Of a stretch of 64,000 bases of DNA, positions 1 to 7,984 are shown piece after piece. The notes under the pieces are model-generated. The model was not told where the DNA came from. It saw only the letters and a program-made list of their open reading frames with translations, and searched no databases. The DNA comes from Myxococcales bacterium (GTDB lineage Bacteria > Myxococcota_A > Bradymonadia > UBA7976 > UBA1532), in contig JACKDP010000009.1 in assembly GCA_020633435.1 (NCBI GenBank), positions 248,001-312,000 on the forward strand, given 5' to 3'. The position numbers and the translations under genes are program-made. Within the stretch, counting starts at the first letter, position 1; every line of letters starts with the position of its first letter.

Positions 1-1
1 G

Positions 2-487
2 CCGCTCATCGTGATGTCGCCCAAGAGCCTGCTGCGCCACCCCGAGTGCGTCTCCAGCCTCGCCGATCTGGCCGAGGGCGGCTTCCAGCGCATCATCCCC
101 GATCCCGAGGCCGTGCCCGCCGAGACGCGCCGCGTCCTGCTGTGCAGCGGCAAGATCTACTACGACCTCCTGTCCACCAAGCAGATCCTCGGCGCGGATC
201 ACATCGCCGTGCACCGCATCGAGCAGCTCTACCCGCTCCAGGCCCGCGACTTCGACGCGCTCTTCGCCGGGGTGGCGGACGGCACGCCGGTGGTGTGGGT
301 GCAGGAGGAGCCGGAGAACCAGGGCGCCTGGCCGAGCATCCGCCTGCGGTTCGGGGAGCGCATCCAGAAGCGGCTGCCCTTCTCGGGGGTCTTCCGCGAG
401 GCGAGCGCCAGCCCGGCCACCGGGTCGCTGGCCAGCCACAAGATGGAGCAGGAGCTCCTCATGGAGCAGGCCTTCGACCTGGCCTGA
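2..487 (+). CDS. sucA: 2-oxoglutarate dehydrogenase E1 component, C-terminal part
   Basis: This is the C-terminal end (about 161 residues) of the thiamine-diphosphate-dependent E1 subunit, which decarboxylates 2-oxoglutarate and passes the succinyl group to the E2 lipoyl arm. The upstream part lies outside the window. Recognisable family stretches are MSPKSLLRHP near the start, RRVLLCSGKIYYDL, RIEQLYP, VWVQEEPENQGAW and the terminal ASPATGS followed by H-K-E-Q residues. The E2 gene starts 73 bases downstream on the same strand and lpdA follows, giving the E1-E2-E3 order of a complete dehydrogenase operon. The identification is firm; the only limit is truncation by the window edge. Confidence 0.95.
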   Translation, partial: PLIVMSPKSLLRHPECVSSLADLAEGGFQRIIPDPEAVPAETRRVLLCSGKIYYDLLSTKQILGADHIAVHRIEQLYPLQARDFDALFAGVADGTPVVWVQEEPENQGAWPSIRLRFGERIQKRLPFSGVFREASASPATGSLASHKMEQELLMEQAFDLA

Positions 488-560
488 CGACAGATTCGGG
501 GCCTCCGGGCCCGATCCCGATGCAGCGGCCGGGCAGCAGCCGGCCGCGAGGAGCGGTTTG

Positions 561-1762
561 ATGTCCATCGAGCTGAAGGTCCCGCCCGTGGGGGAATCCA
601 TCACCGAGGTGATGATCGGTGACTGGCTCCAGGCCGAGGGGGCCTGGGTCGCCGAGGACGCCCCGGTGGTGGTGGTCGAGAGCGACAAGGTGAACATGGA
701 GGTCCCCGCCCCCAAGGGCGGCATCCTCACCCAGATCCTGAAGAAGTCCGGGGAGATGGCCACCATCGGGGAGGTCATCGGCTACCTGGAGGAGGCCGAG
801 CGGCCCGGCGCCCCGGCGGGGGCCCCCGCGGCCCAGGCGGCGGCCCCGGCCGCGCCCGCCCCGACCCCCGCGGCCGACGAGCCCCGCGTGACGCCGGCGG
901 CCCGGCGCGTCCTCGCCGAGCACGGCCTGAAGGCCGATCAGGTGGCGGCGAGCGGCCCCGGCAGCCGCGTCCTCAAGGAGGACGTCCTGCGCCACGTCGA
1001 GCAGCCCCTGCCCCGGCTGCCCCGGCCGCGCCGGCGGCGCCCGCGGCCGCGCCCGCCGGTGGCCGGCGCACCGAGACGGTCCGCATGAGCCCGCTGCGGC
1101 GGACGGTGGCCCGGCGGCTCGTGGAGGCCCAGCAGACCGCCGCCCTCCTGACCACCTTCAACGAGGTGGACATGTCGGGCGTGATGGCGTTGCGCAAGGC
1201 CCACCAGGACCGCTTCGTCGAGCGCCACGGCATCAAGCTGGGCTTCATGTCCTTCTTCGTGAAGGCGGTGGTCGACGCCCTGAAGGCCGTGCCGGCGGTG
1301 AACGCCCGCATCGAGGGCGACTCCATCATCTACCACGACTACTGCGACATCGGCATCGCGGTGGGCGGCGGCAAGGGCCTGGTGGTGCCGGTCATCCGCA
1401 ACGCCGAGTCGCTGTCGTTCGCGGAGGTCGAGCAGACCATCGCCGACTTCGGCAAGCGCGCCCGCGACAACAAGATCAAGCTCGAGGAGCTGACGGGCGG
1501 CACGTTCTCCATCACCAACGGGGGCGTGTACGGCTCGCTGCTGTCGACGCCCATCGTCAACCCGCCGCAGAGCGGCATCCTGGGCATGCACGGCATCCAG
1601 GATCGCCCCATCGCGGTGGACGGCCAGGTGGTCATCCGCCCGATGATGTACATCGCGATGACCTACGACCACCGCATCGTCGATGGCCGCGAGGCGGTGA
1701 CGTTCCTCAAGCGCGTCAAGGAGCTCGTCGAGGATCCGGTCCGGCTGGTCCTGGAGGTCTGA
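561..1762 (+). CDS. sucB: dihydrolipoyl succinyltransferase E2 of the 2-oxoglutarate dehydrogenase complex, interrupted by one frameshift
   Basis: E2 core of the complex; it transfers succinyl groups from lipoyl-lysine to CoA. In the first frame there is a lipoyl domain (ESDKVNMEVPAP, lipoylated Lys), an Ala/Pro linker and a peripheral-subunit-binding domain (VTPAARRVLAEHG to GPGSRVLKEDVL). The frame is lost at about 1003-1010. The catalytic domain continues in another frame: the linker reads as Ala/Pro down to RRTETVRMSPLRRTVARRL and ends after the active-site TYDHRIVDG. The span of 1202 bases is one short of 401 codons, so a single missing base in a G/C-rich linker explains it. The start is ATG 561, behind GAGGAG. 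The domains clearly belong to one protein; I suspect a sequencing or assembly deletion rather than gene loss. Confidence 0.9.
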
Positions 1763-1763
1763 C

Positions 1764-3158
1764 GTGGACGAAAACCGCTTTGATCTCATCGTGATCGGCG
1801 CGGGGCCCGGTGGCTATGTGGCCGCCATCCGGGCCGCCCAGCTCGGGCTGCGCGTGGCCTGCGTCGAGAAGGAGCCGGCCCTCGGCGGCACCTGCCTGCG
1901 GGTGGGCTGCATCCCGAGCAAGGCCCTGCTCGAGTCGAGCGAGCGCCTGGCCGAGATCCAGCACGGCCTCGGCGTGCACGGCATCGAGGTGGGCGACGTC
2001 CGCGTCGACCTGGCCGCGATGATGGCCCGCAAGGACAAGGTCGTGCGCACCCTCACCCAGGGCGTCGCCGGCCTCTTCAAGAAGAACAAGGTCACGCGGT
2101 TCGAGGGCCATGGCCGCTTCGTGGGGCCGGGCCGGGTGGCCGTGAGCCGCGAGGGCGAGGCCGACGTCGAGCTCTCGGCGCCGCGCATCCTCATCGCGAC
2201 GGGCAGCGAGGTGGCGACGCTGCGGGGCCTGGAGATGGACTGGGACCGCATCGGCGGTAGCACCCAGGCGCTCTCGTGGGACCGCGTGCCCGACCACCTG
2301 GTCATCGTCGGCGCGGGCGTCATCGGCCTGGAGCTGGGCTCCGTCTGGGCCCGCCTCGGCGCGCAGGTGACGGTGCTGGAGTACCTCGACCGCATCCTGC
2401 CCGGCATGGACCTGGAGCTGGCCAAGGCCACCCAGCGCGTCCTGGCGAAGCAGGGCCTGACGTTCAAGCTGGGCGTGCGCGTGACGGGCGCCCGGGTCGA
2501 GGGCGATCGCTGCGTGGTCGAGTACGAGGGTGGCGAGCCCATCACCGCGGACCGCGTGCTCGTGGCCGTGGGGCGGCGCCCCAGCACCGACGGCCTCGGC
2601 CTCGACGCCATCGGCCTCACGCTCGATCAGCGGGGCCGCGTGCCCGTCGACCCGCACTTCCAGACCAGCGTGCCTGGCGTCTTCGCCATCGGCGACGTCA
2701 TCGCCGGCCCGATGCTGGCCCACAAGGCCGAGGAGGAGGGCATCGCCGCGGTGGAGTTCATGGTGACCGGCTACGGGCACGTGAACTACGACGCCATCCC
2801 GGGGGTGGTCTACACCCACCCCGAGGTGGCCGCGGTGGGCAAGACGGAGGAGGAGTTGCAGGCGGCCGGCATCGCGTACCGCAAGGGCAGCTTCCCCTTC
2901 CTCGCCAACGGCCGGGCCAAGGCGCTGAACCAGACCGACGGCATGGTGAAGATCCTGGCCGACGCCAAGACCGACCGCGTCCTGGGGGTGCACATCCTGG
3001 GGCCGCGGGCGGGCGATCTGATCGCCGAGGCCGCCGTCGCCATCGAGATGGGGGCCAGCGCCGAGGACATCGCCCGGTCGAGCCACGCCCACCCCACCCT
3101 CGCCGAGGTGGTCAAGGAGGCGGCGCTGGCCGTCGACGGCCGCGCGCTGCACATCTAG
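1764..3158 (+). CDS. lpdA: dihydrolipoyl dehydrogenase (E3)
   Basis: FAD flavoprotein that reoxidises dihydrolipoamide on E2 with NAD+, completing the 2-oxoglutarate dehydrogenase complex. The protein has 464 residues, normal for the family. It opens with the FAD Rossmann motif VIGAGPGGYVAAIRAAQLG, then the redox disulfide GGTCLRVGCIPSK (CxxxxC), a second NAD-binding GAGVIGLELG near residue 180, GDVIAGPMLAHKAEEEG, and the C-terminal His-Glu pair in SHAHPTLAEVVKEA. The GTG start sits one base after the sucB stop and is preceded by GGAGG at six bases. It closes the E1-E2-E3 operon and is followed by a hairpin. No anomalies. Confidence 0.97.
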   Translation: MDENRFDLIVIGAGPGGYVAAIRAAQLGLRVACVEKEPALGGTCLRVGCIPSKALLESSERLAEIQHGLGVHGIEVGDVRVDLAAMMARKDKVVRTLTQGVAGLFKKNKVTRFEGHGRFVGPGRVAVSREGEADVELSAPRILIATGSEVATLRGLEMDWDRIGGSTQALSWDRVPDHLVIVGAGVIGLELGSVWARLGAQVTVLEYLDRILPGMDLELAKATQRVLAKQGLTFKLGVRVTGARVEGDRCVVEYEGGEPITADRVLVAVGRRPSTDGLGLDAIGLTLDQRGRVPVDPHFQTSVPGVFAIGDVIAGPMLAHKAEEEGIAAVEFMVTGYGHVNYDAIPGVVYTHPEVAAVGKTEEELQAAGIAYRKGSFPFLANGRAKALNQTDGMVKILADAKTDRVLGVHILGPRAGDLIAEAAVAIEMGASAEDIARSSHAHPTLAEVVKEAALAVDGRALHI

Positions 3159-3188
3159 GTCCGGATCGACCGCAGGCCGAAAAGAAGA

Positions 3189-3218
3189 AGGCCCCGGAGC
3201 CTGGGCTCCGGGGCCTTC
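3189..3218 (-). terminator. rho-independent terminator after the tRNA pair (possibly bidirectional)
   Basis: Perfect 13-bp stem: AAGGCCCCGGAGC at 3189-3201 pairs with 3206-3218 around a 4-base loop. Read on the minus strand it is followed by a T-rich tail (CTTCTTTTC), so it suits the end of the tRNA transcript. On the plus strand it lies 30 bases past lpdA and may also stop that operon, though the U-run there is poor. Confidence 0.75.
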
Positions 3219-3223
3219 GCTGC

Positions 3224-3298
<75 letters not shown>

Positions 3299-3306
3299 CA
3301 GGGGCA

Positions 3307-3378
3307 TGGGCCGTCTGGGACTCGAACCCAGAACCGTCGGATTAAAAGTCCGCTGCTCTGCCATTGAGCTAACAGCCC
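3307..3378 (-). tRNA. tRNA-Lys (anticodon TTT)
   Basis: A 72-base tRNA on the minus strand. The acceptor GGGCTGT pairs with ACGGCCC (one G-T pair). The D-arm is TAGCTCAATGGCAGAGCA, the anticodon loop CTTTTAA gives TTT (Lys), and the T-arm carries GGTTCGAGTCC. No CCA is encoded. It is first in a Lys-Glu pair ending at the terminator at 3189-3218. No integrase gene or repeated tRNA end was seen nearby. Confidence 0.96.
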
Positions 3379-3501
3379 AGAGTACCGACGGCGGGAGCGG
3401 TGATACCGAAGGCGGCGCGGGGTGTCAAGGCTCCCGACGGCCGGCCCCCCGGCGCGGTGCCCGCGAAGCGGCGAAGTTGGCGGGAATACAACCGTTTCCC
3501 G

Positions 3502-3531
3502 TTGACACCCTGGGCGACGGCGGGCTACGTT
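3502..3531 (+). promoter_or_regulatory. sigma-70-type promoter for zapA-fau-rny
   Basis: A consensus -35 TTGACA at 3502-3507 is followed after 18 bases by TACGTT at 3526-3531 (-10, 3 of 6). Transcription would start near 3538, about 24 bases before the zapA GTG. The 11-mer CCGTTGACACC around this -35 recurs in the promoters of groES and of the SCP2 gene. Confidence 0.65.
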
Positions 3532-3561
3532 GCCGCCCCGAATGCATGGGCCTCGGCGGTC

Positions 3562-3828
3562 GTGAAGACGCATACCCTCCACATCGCCGGCCAGCGGTTG
3601 ACCATCCGCTCGGCCGCCGATCCAGTCTACCTGGAGGCGCTCGCCGCCGACCTGGAGAGCCGCGTCAAGACGCTGGGGGCCCAGGGGGCCTCGCCCGTGA
3701 CGGCCGCCCTCCTCGCGGGCCTCGCCCTCGCCGATGAAGCCCAGCGGTCCCGCGACGCGCTGGCCACTCTCCAGCAGACCGTCCGCGCCCGGGCCGCTGC
3801 GCTGCGCGAAGCCGCCGAGGAACCGTGA
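3562..3828 (+). CDS. zapA: cell division protein ZapA
   Basis: Small FtsZ-associated protein that bundles protofilaments at the division ring. The 88 residues begin VKTHTLHIAGQRLTIRSA, the ZapA N-terminal pattern, followed by DPVYLEALAADLESRVKTL and a C-terminal coiled coil rich in Ala, Arg and Glu. I chose GTG 3562 because similarity begins there; the open frame extends further upstream, but across the promoter. The stop overlaps the next start (GTGA). A zapA-fau-rny arrangement is common in deltaproteobacteria. The call rests on N-terminal pattern, length and neighbours. Confidence 0.85.
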   Translation: MKTHTLHIAGQRLTIRSAADPVYLEALAADLESRVKTLGAQGASPVTAALLAGLALADEAQRSRDALATLQQTVRARAAALREAAEEP

Positions 3829-4451
3829 GCCTGCCGGCCGCCGACGCCCCTCACCTGGCCGCGCCGTCGGCGCAGGCGGAGGATCGCCAGGCCCTGCGCG
3901 CGACCATGCGGGCGCGGCGTCGAGGCCTCGATCCGCAGGCGCGCGCGCTGGCCGACGCCCGCATCGCGGCCCACGTCACCGCCCACCCCTGGTTCCAGGC
4001 CGCCGACCGCGTCGCGCTCTACGCCCCCTTCGACGGCGAGGTGGGCACCGCCGCCATCGCCCAGGCCGCGCGGGCGGCGGGCAAGGGCGTGCTCTACGCC
4101 CGCATCATCGGCGAGCGGCTGTCCGGCGAGAGCCTCGAGTTCGTGGCGACGGACCGCTTCGGGCAGACCCGGGGCGGCCTGCCGGTGCCCCTGGGCGACG
4201 CGGAAGACCTCCGCCCGGGCGACCTGCTGCTGGTGCCGGGTGTCTCCTTCGACCTGCGCGGTCACCGCCTCGGCTTCGGCCGCGGCCATTACGACCGCAC
4301 CCTGGCGCGCTCCGCCGTGCGCACCATGGGGCTCGCTTACGGCGTTCAGGTGGTGCCGCGGTTGCCCGTGGCGCCTTGGGATCGCCCGGTGGCCATCCTG
4401 GTCACCGAGGGTGCGGTTCATGAGCTCGCTCTCCGGGGGACGGAAACTTGA
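3825..4451 (+). CDS. fau: 5-formyltetrahydrofolate cyclo-ligase
   Basis: ATP-dependent enzyme converting 5-formyl-THF to 5,10-methenyl-THF in the cytoplasmic one-carbon pool. The 208-residue protein has the signature PGVSFDLRGHRLGFGRGHYD near residue 140 and an N-terminal basic helix (RATMRARRRGLD) typical of ATP binding in this family. The GTG start at 3825 overlaps the zapA stop, and its own stop overlaps the TTG start of rny, so the three are translationally coupled. In gammaproteobacteria the zapA-fau interval holds 6S RNA; here there is no space for it. Confidence 0.93.
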   Translation: MSLPAADAPHLAAPSAQAEDRQALRATMRARRRGLDPQARALADARIAAHVTAHPWFQAADRVALYAPFDGEVGTAAIAQAARAAGKGVLYARIIGERLSGESLEFVATDRFGQTRGGLPVPLGDAEDLRPGDLLLVPGVSFDLRGHRLGFGRGHYDRTLARSAVRTMGLAYGVQVVPRLPVAPWDRPVAILVTEGAVHELALRGTET

Positions 4452-5977
4452 TCGAGTACGTGGTCGCTGCGGTGGTCGGCCTGGTGGTGGGGGCGCTGGC
4501 GGCGCGCCTGCTGGCCAAGGGCGACGGCGCGGCTGTAGAGCGCCTCCGGCGGGAAGCCGACGAGGCCGTCGAGCGCGCGCGCATCGAGGCCGAGGGGACG
4601 GCCCGCAAGGAGGCCGAGGCGCTGCGCGAGGCCGCGCGGGCCGAGGTGGAGGAGCGTCGCAAGGCGCTGGAGAAGCAGGAGGAGCGCCTGCGCAAGCGCG
4701 AGGAGCTCGCCGAGAGCCGCGAGGCCGACTTCTCTCGCCAGGACACCCAGCTCGCCCGGCGCGAGAAGGACCTCGCCCGCCAGGAGCGCCGCCTGCAGCG
4801 CCAGGAAGAGGAGATGGGCCAGACGCTCGCCGAGGCGCAGCAGCGCATCGAGGCGGCGTCGGGCCTCAGCCGCGACGAGGCGCGCGCCCTGCTCATGGAC
4901 GAGCTGCGCGAGGACGCCCGCCGGCAGAGCGTCGACCGCATCCGCTCCATCGAGGAGGAGGCCCGCCGCCTGGCCGATGAGCGCGCCCGCATGATCGTGG
5001 GCGCCGCCATCCAGCGATACGCCAGCGAGCACGTCACGGAGCGGACGGTGTCGACGGTGCCGCTGCCCAACGACGACCTCAAGGGCCGCATCATCGGCAA
5101 GGAGGGCCGCAACATCCGGGCCTTCGAGTCGGCGACCGGCTGCGACCTCATCGTCGACGACACGCCGGGCGCCGTGGTGGTGAGCGGGTTCAACCCCGTC
5201 CGCCGCGAGGTGGCCCGCGTCGCGCTGCTGCGGCTCGTGGCCGACGGCCGCATCCACCCCACCCGCATCGAGGAGGTGGTGGAGCGCGCCCGGACGGAGG
5301 TGGACGCCATCGTGCGCAAGCACGGCGAGGAGGCGGCGCTGGAGATCGAGGTCTCCGGCCTGCACCCCGAGCTCATCAAGGCGCTGGGCCGCCTGGCGTT
5401 CGTGACCGGCTTCGCCCAGAACGTCCTGCGCCACAGCATCGAGGTGGGCTTCCTGGCGGGCGCCATGGCCGCCGAGCTGGGCCTGGACGTCAAGCAGGCG
5501 CGCCGGGCGGGCCTGCTGCACGACGTGGGCAAGGCCGTGGACCACGAGGCCGAGGGCTCCACCGTCGAGGTCGGCGCCGCGCTCTGCCGCAAGCACGGCG
5601 AGAGCAAGGCCATCGTCCAGGCCATCGCCGAGCACATGGATCCGGGCCCCAACAGCGTGCTGGGCCAGCTCATCGCCGCCGCCAACCGGCTGTCGGCGGA
5701 CCGGCCGGGCGCCCGGCGCGAGGCCCTGGCCGGCCACATCAAGCGCCTGGAGGCGCTGGAGAAGATGGTCGGCAGCTTCGAGGGCGTCGAGCGCTGCTAC
5801 GTCATCCAGGCGGGCCAGGAGGTCAGCGTCATCGTGGACAACGCGCGGGTGTCGGATCGCGACGCCGAGCTGCTCGCCCGCGACGCCGCGCAGCGCATCT
5901 CCGAGGAGCATGGCGATCTGGGGCAGGTGCGGGTGACCGTCATCCGGCAGACCCGCGCCGTGCACTACGCCCGCTGA
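4448..5977 (+). CDS. rny: ribonuclease Y
   Basis: Membrane-anchored endoribonuclease that initiates mRNA decay. Order of parts in 509 residues: N-terminal membrane helix (VVAAVVGLVVGALAARLL), a long charged coiled coil to about residue 190, a KH RNA-binding domain (GRIIGKEGRNIRAFE) and an HD hydrolase domain (HSIEVGFLAG and LLHDVGKAVDHE, metal His/Asp). The C-terminal QAGQEVSVIVDN and DLGQVRVTVIRQT segments are also standard. The TTG start overlaps the fau stop (TTGA). The last 13 bases overlap the convergent receiver gene. Length and motifs match the family, so confidence is high. Confidence 0.96.
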   Translation: MIEYVVAAVVGLVVGALAARLLAKGDGAAVERLRREADEAVERARIEAEGTARKEAEALREAARAEVEERRKALEKQEERLRKREELAESREADFSRQDTQLARREKDLARQERRLQRQEEEMGQTLAEAQQRIEAASGLSRDEARALLMDELREDARRQSVDRIRSIEEEARRLADERARMIVGAAIQRYASEHVTERTVSTVPLPNDDLKGRIIGKEGRNIRAFESATGCDLIVDDTPGAVVVSGFNPVRREVARVALLRLVADGRIHPTRIEEVVERARTEVDAIVRKHGEEAALEIEVSGLHPELIKALGRLAFVTGFAQNVLRHSIEVGFLAGAMAAELGLDVKQARRAGLLHDVGKAVDHEAEGSTVEVGAALCRKHGESKAIVQAIAEHMDPGPNSVLGQLIAAANRLSADRPGARREALAGHIKRLEALEKMVGSFEGVERCYVIQAGQEVSVIVDNARVSDRDAELLARDAAQRISEEHGDLGQVRVTVIRQTRAVHYAR

Positions 5978-6327
5978 GCGCTCCCCCCGAGCAGGCGTCG
6001 CGCCACGTCGCGCAGCTCCGTCAGCGTGAAGGGCTTGCCCAGGACCTCGGCGCCCGCGGCGCGGGCCGCGACGACGGGCGCCGCGTCGGCCGCGAGGCCG
6101 GAGATGGCGACGACGGGCGCGCCGCGCCGGACCAGATCCTCGATGAGCGGGAGGCCGTCGCGGTGGCCCAGCAGCAGATCGACGAAGGCGAGCGCCGGGC
6201 AGGCCGCGGGGACCTGGAGGCCGTCATCGATGACCACGGGGCGCCCCAGCACGGCCAGGGCGAGCTGCAGGTAGGCCTGCACCTCCCGATCGTCATCCAC
6301 GACGAGGATGAACCCATCCGCGGCCAT
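5965..6327 (-). CDS. stand-alone response regulator receiver domain
   Basis: A 120-residue CheY-like receiver with no output domain. Acidic pocket D11-D12-D13, phospho-acceptor Asp about residue 50 (AFVDLLLGHRDG), Ser76 in AISG at the Thr/Ser switch position, and Lys98 in GKPFT all fit a phosphorylatable fold. It probably acts by protein-protein contact. No kinase is adjacent; the nearest histidine kinase in the window is 11 kb away at 17115, so the partner is unknown. It is convergent with rny (13-bp overlap) and divergent from the acyl carrier protein gene. Start ATG 6327, with a GGGAG element upstream. Confidence 0.88.
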   Translation of the reverse strand: MAADGFILVVDDDREVQAYLQLALAVLGRPVVIDDGLQVPAACPALAFVDLLLGHRDGLPLIEDLVRRGAPVVAISGLAADAAPVVAARAAGAEVLGKPFTLTELRDVARRLLGGSAQRA

Positions 6328-6364
6328 GCGCAGCGCTCCCTCCGCCCCGGAGGGCCGGGGAGCG

Positions 6365-6393
6365 GTACAAATAGTCAGGGCTGGCTTTAGAAT
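6365..6393 (+). promoter_or_regulatory. possible promoter for the ACP/acyl-ACP-reductase pair
   Basis: TAGAAT at 6388-6393 is a good -10 (5 of 6) in an AT-richer patch of the 195-base divergent intergenic region. The -35 position 17 bases upstream (GTACAA, 6365-6370) is weak. The leader to the ACP start would be about 120 bases. Offered with low confidence. Confidence 0.35.
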
Positions 6394-6522
6394 CTACTGG
6401 AATCGCCACCGCCGTCTGGCGAGGATCCGGCGGTCGAGGCCGGCGCCGCCCCCGCGGCGCTGGCGAGAGCTTGAACATGCCTGCCATCGAGAGCGGGCTG
6501 GCACCAGGGAAGCGAGGCGTGC

Positions 6523-6930
6523 ATGTCGGTGGGGAGTGATGAGATCTTCAAGAAGGTGCAGGCGGCCTTCATCGAAGCCCTCGATCTGGACGAGGACGAG
6601 GTGACGGCCGAGGCGCGCATCTTCGATGATCTCGGGGCTGAGTCCCTGGATCTCCTCGAGATCGTGTTCCTGCTGGAGCGCGCCTTCGACATCAAGATCC
6701 CCCGCGGCGGCATCCAGGAGGCCAGCCAGGAGGGCCTGGATCCCGCCGAGTACGAGGTGGACGGCGTCCTCACCGAGAAGGCCCTGGAGAAGCTCAAGGA
6801 GCTGATGCCCGAGGTCGACCCCGACGAGTTCACCCCCGGCCTGACCGCCAACGAGATCCCGCGGCTCTTCCGCGTGCAGACCTTCGCCAACATCGTCGCC
6901 CGCCTCCTGGAAGAGAAGGGTGCCGCCTGA
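6523..6930 (+). CDS. acyl carrier protein with an enlarged C-terminal half
   Basis: Phosphopantetheine carrier. The 135-residue protein is much longer than a typical ACP (about 78). Helix I (IFKKVQAAFIEALDLDEDEV) and the attachment site DDLGAESLDLLEIVFLLE, with Ser41, are standard. After FDIKIPRGG comes about 40 extra residues (EVDGVLTEKALEKLKELMPE and following) before the last helix (VQTFANIVARLL). Acidic composition is normal for ACPs. It overlaps the reductase gene by 11 bases, so it is probably that enzyme's dedicated carrier. Start ATG 6523. The ACP fold is sure; the role of the insert is unknown. Confidence 0.9.
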   Translation: MSVGSDEIFKKVQAAFIEALDLDEDEVTAEARIFDDLGAESLDLLEIVFLLERAFDIKIPRGGIQEASQEGLDPAEYEVDGVLTEKALEKLKELMPEVDPDEFTPGLTANEIPRLFRVQTFANIVARLLEEKGAA

Positions 6931-7984
6931 GGCCATCGCCCCTCGCTTCGGCTTCGTCGTCCACCCCCTGACCGAGCTGCAGCGGCGGCTCCTCGGCATC
7001 CGGACGCTGGACGCCGGCCTGGCGCTGCGGGGCTCGTCGCGCCGCGGCGCGCGGGTCGTCGCCCACCTCGACATCTCCGATCCGTTCGGCGCCCGCGCCA
7101 CGGGGACGCTGGTGAGCATCCCCGCGCTGCCCGACGAGCTGCTGGCCGACCAGGCCCGCGGCGTGGAGCTGGTGAGCGAGGCGGTGGCCCTCTGCCACGC
7201 CCAGGGGGCGGCGGTGGTGGGCCTGGGCGCCGTGGCGGCCGTCATCGGCGGCCAGGGCAAGGCGGTGGCGGCGCAGGCCCCCTGCCCCATCACCACCGGC
7301 AACGGCATGACGGCCTGGGCCGCCGGGCGGACGGTGGCGATGGTGCGGCGCCGGCTCGGGCTCAGCGGCCCCGTCAGCCTGATCGGCCCTCCCGGCCCGG
7401 TGGCCAACGGCCTGCTGCAGCTCCTCGTGCGCGGCGGCAGCACCGTGCTCGTGGTGGCCGAGCGGCCACCGCGCCCCCTGCAGGCGCTCATCGATCGGCT
7501 CAACGCCGACGGGCCGGGGACGGCGCGCTGCGTGGCCAGCGTCGAGGCCGCCCGCGCGGAGACGCCGCTGCTCGTGGCCGCCTCCAGCACCGGCGGGCGC
7601 ATCCGGCTGTCCACCCTGGCCGCCGGCTCGGTGGTCGTCGACGTCGCCCAGCCCCTCGACGTCATCCACGACATCCAGCGCGATGACGTGCTGCTGCTCG
7701 ATGGCGAGTACGTCCGCCTGCCTCGCCACCTGGCCGGGGGCTTCTGGCACCGCGTCTACGGCATGGTCACCGGCCAGGGGCGCCACATCTTCGCGTGCTT
7801 CGCGGAGCCCATGCTCTTCGCGCTCGCGGGGGACGCGTCCCAGCGGTCCGTAGGCCGCGACGTGCCTGTCGAGCGCCTGGACGCCATCGCCGATCGCGCG
7901 GCGGCCCATGGCTTCTTCGTGGATCGACTGCACAGCGATGGCCGCGTCGTGGCGGCCAGCCGGCTGGCGCGCTTCAGCGCCTGA
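6920..7984 (+). CDS. long-chain acyl-ACP reductase (AAR)-like protein
   Basis: The closest family I recognise is cyanobacterial acyl-ACP reductase, which makes fatty aldehydes from acyl-ACP with NADPH. Matching landmarks in order: FGFVVHPLTEL at the N-terminus, ITTGNGMTAWAAGRT (about 124-138), a Rossmann-like IGPPGPVANGLLQLL (about 155-169), IFACFAEPML with Cys293 at the position of the acylated cysteine, and ERLDAIADRAAAHGF near the end. Length, 354, is close to the cyanobacterial 341. The third Gly of the nucleotide loop is replaced by Ala. GTG 6920 is read through the end of the ACP gene behind an AGAGAAGG element. No aldehyde-deformylating oxygenase is in the window, so the product could feed alcohol or ether-lipid synthesis instead of alkanes (inference). 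Confidence 0.75.
   Translation: MPPEAIAPRFGFVVHPLTELQRRLLGIRTLDAGLALRGSSRRGARVVAHLDISDPFGARATGTLVSIPALPDELLADQARGVELVSEAVALCHAQGAAVVGLGAVAAVIGGQGKAVAAQAPCPITTGNGMTAWAAGRTVAMVRRRLGLSGPVSLIGPPGPVANGLLQLLVRGGSTVLVVAERPPRPLQALIDRLNADGPGTARCVASVEAARAETPLLVAASSTGGRIRLSTLAAGSVVVDVAQPLDVIHDIQRDDVLLLDGEYVRLPRHLAGGFWHRVYGMVTGQGRHIFACFAEPMLFALAGDASQRSVGRDVPVERLDAIADRAAAHGFFVDRLHSDGRVVAASRLARFSA

Noticed and set aside
1085..1762. Separate gene for the E2 catalytic domain starting at ATG 1085
   Set aside because: No ribosome-binding site, the linker continues upstream in that frame, and E2 proteins are normally one chain; a frameshift fits better.
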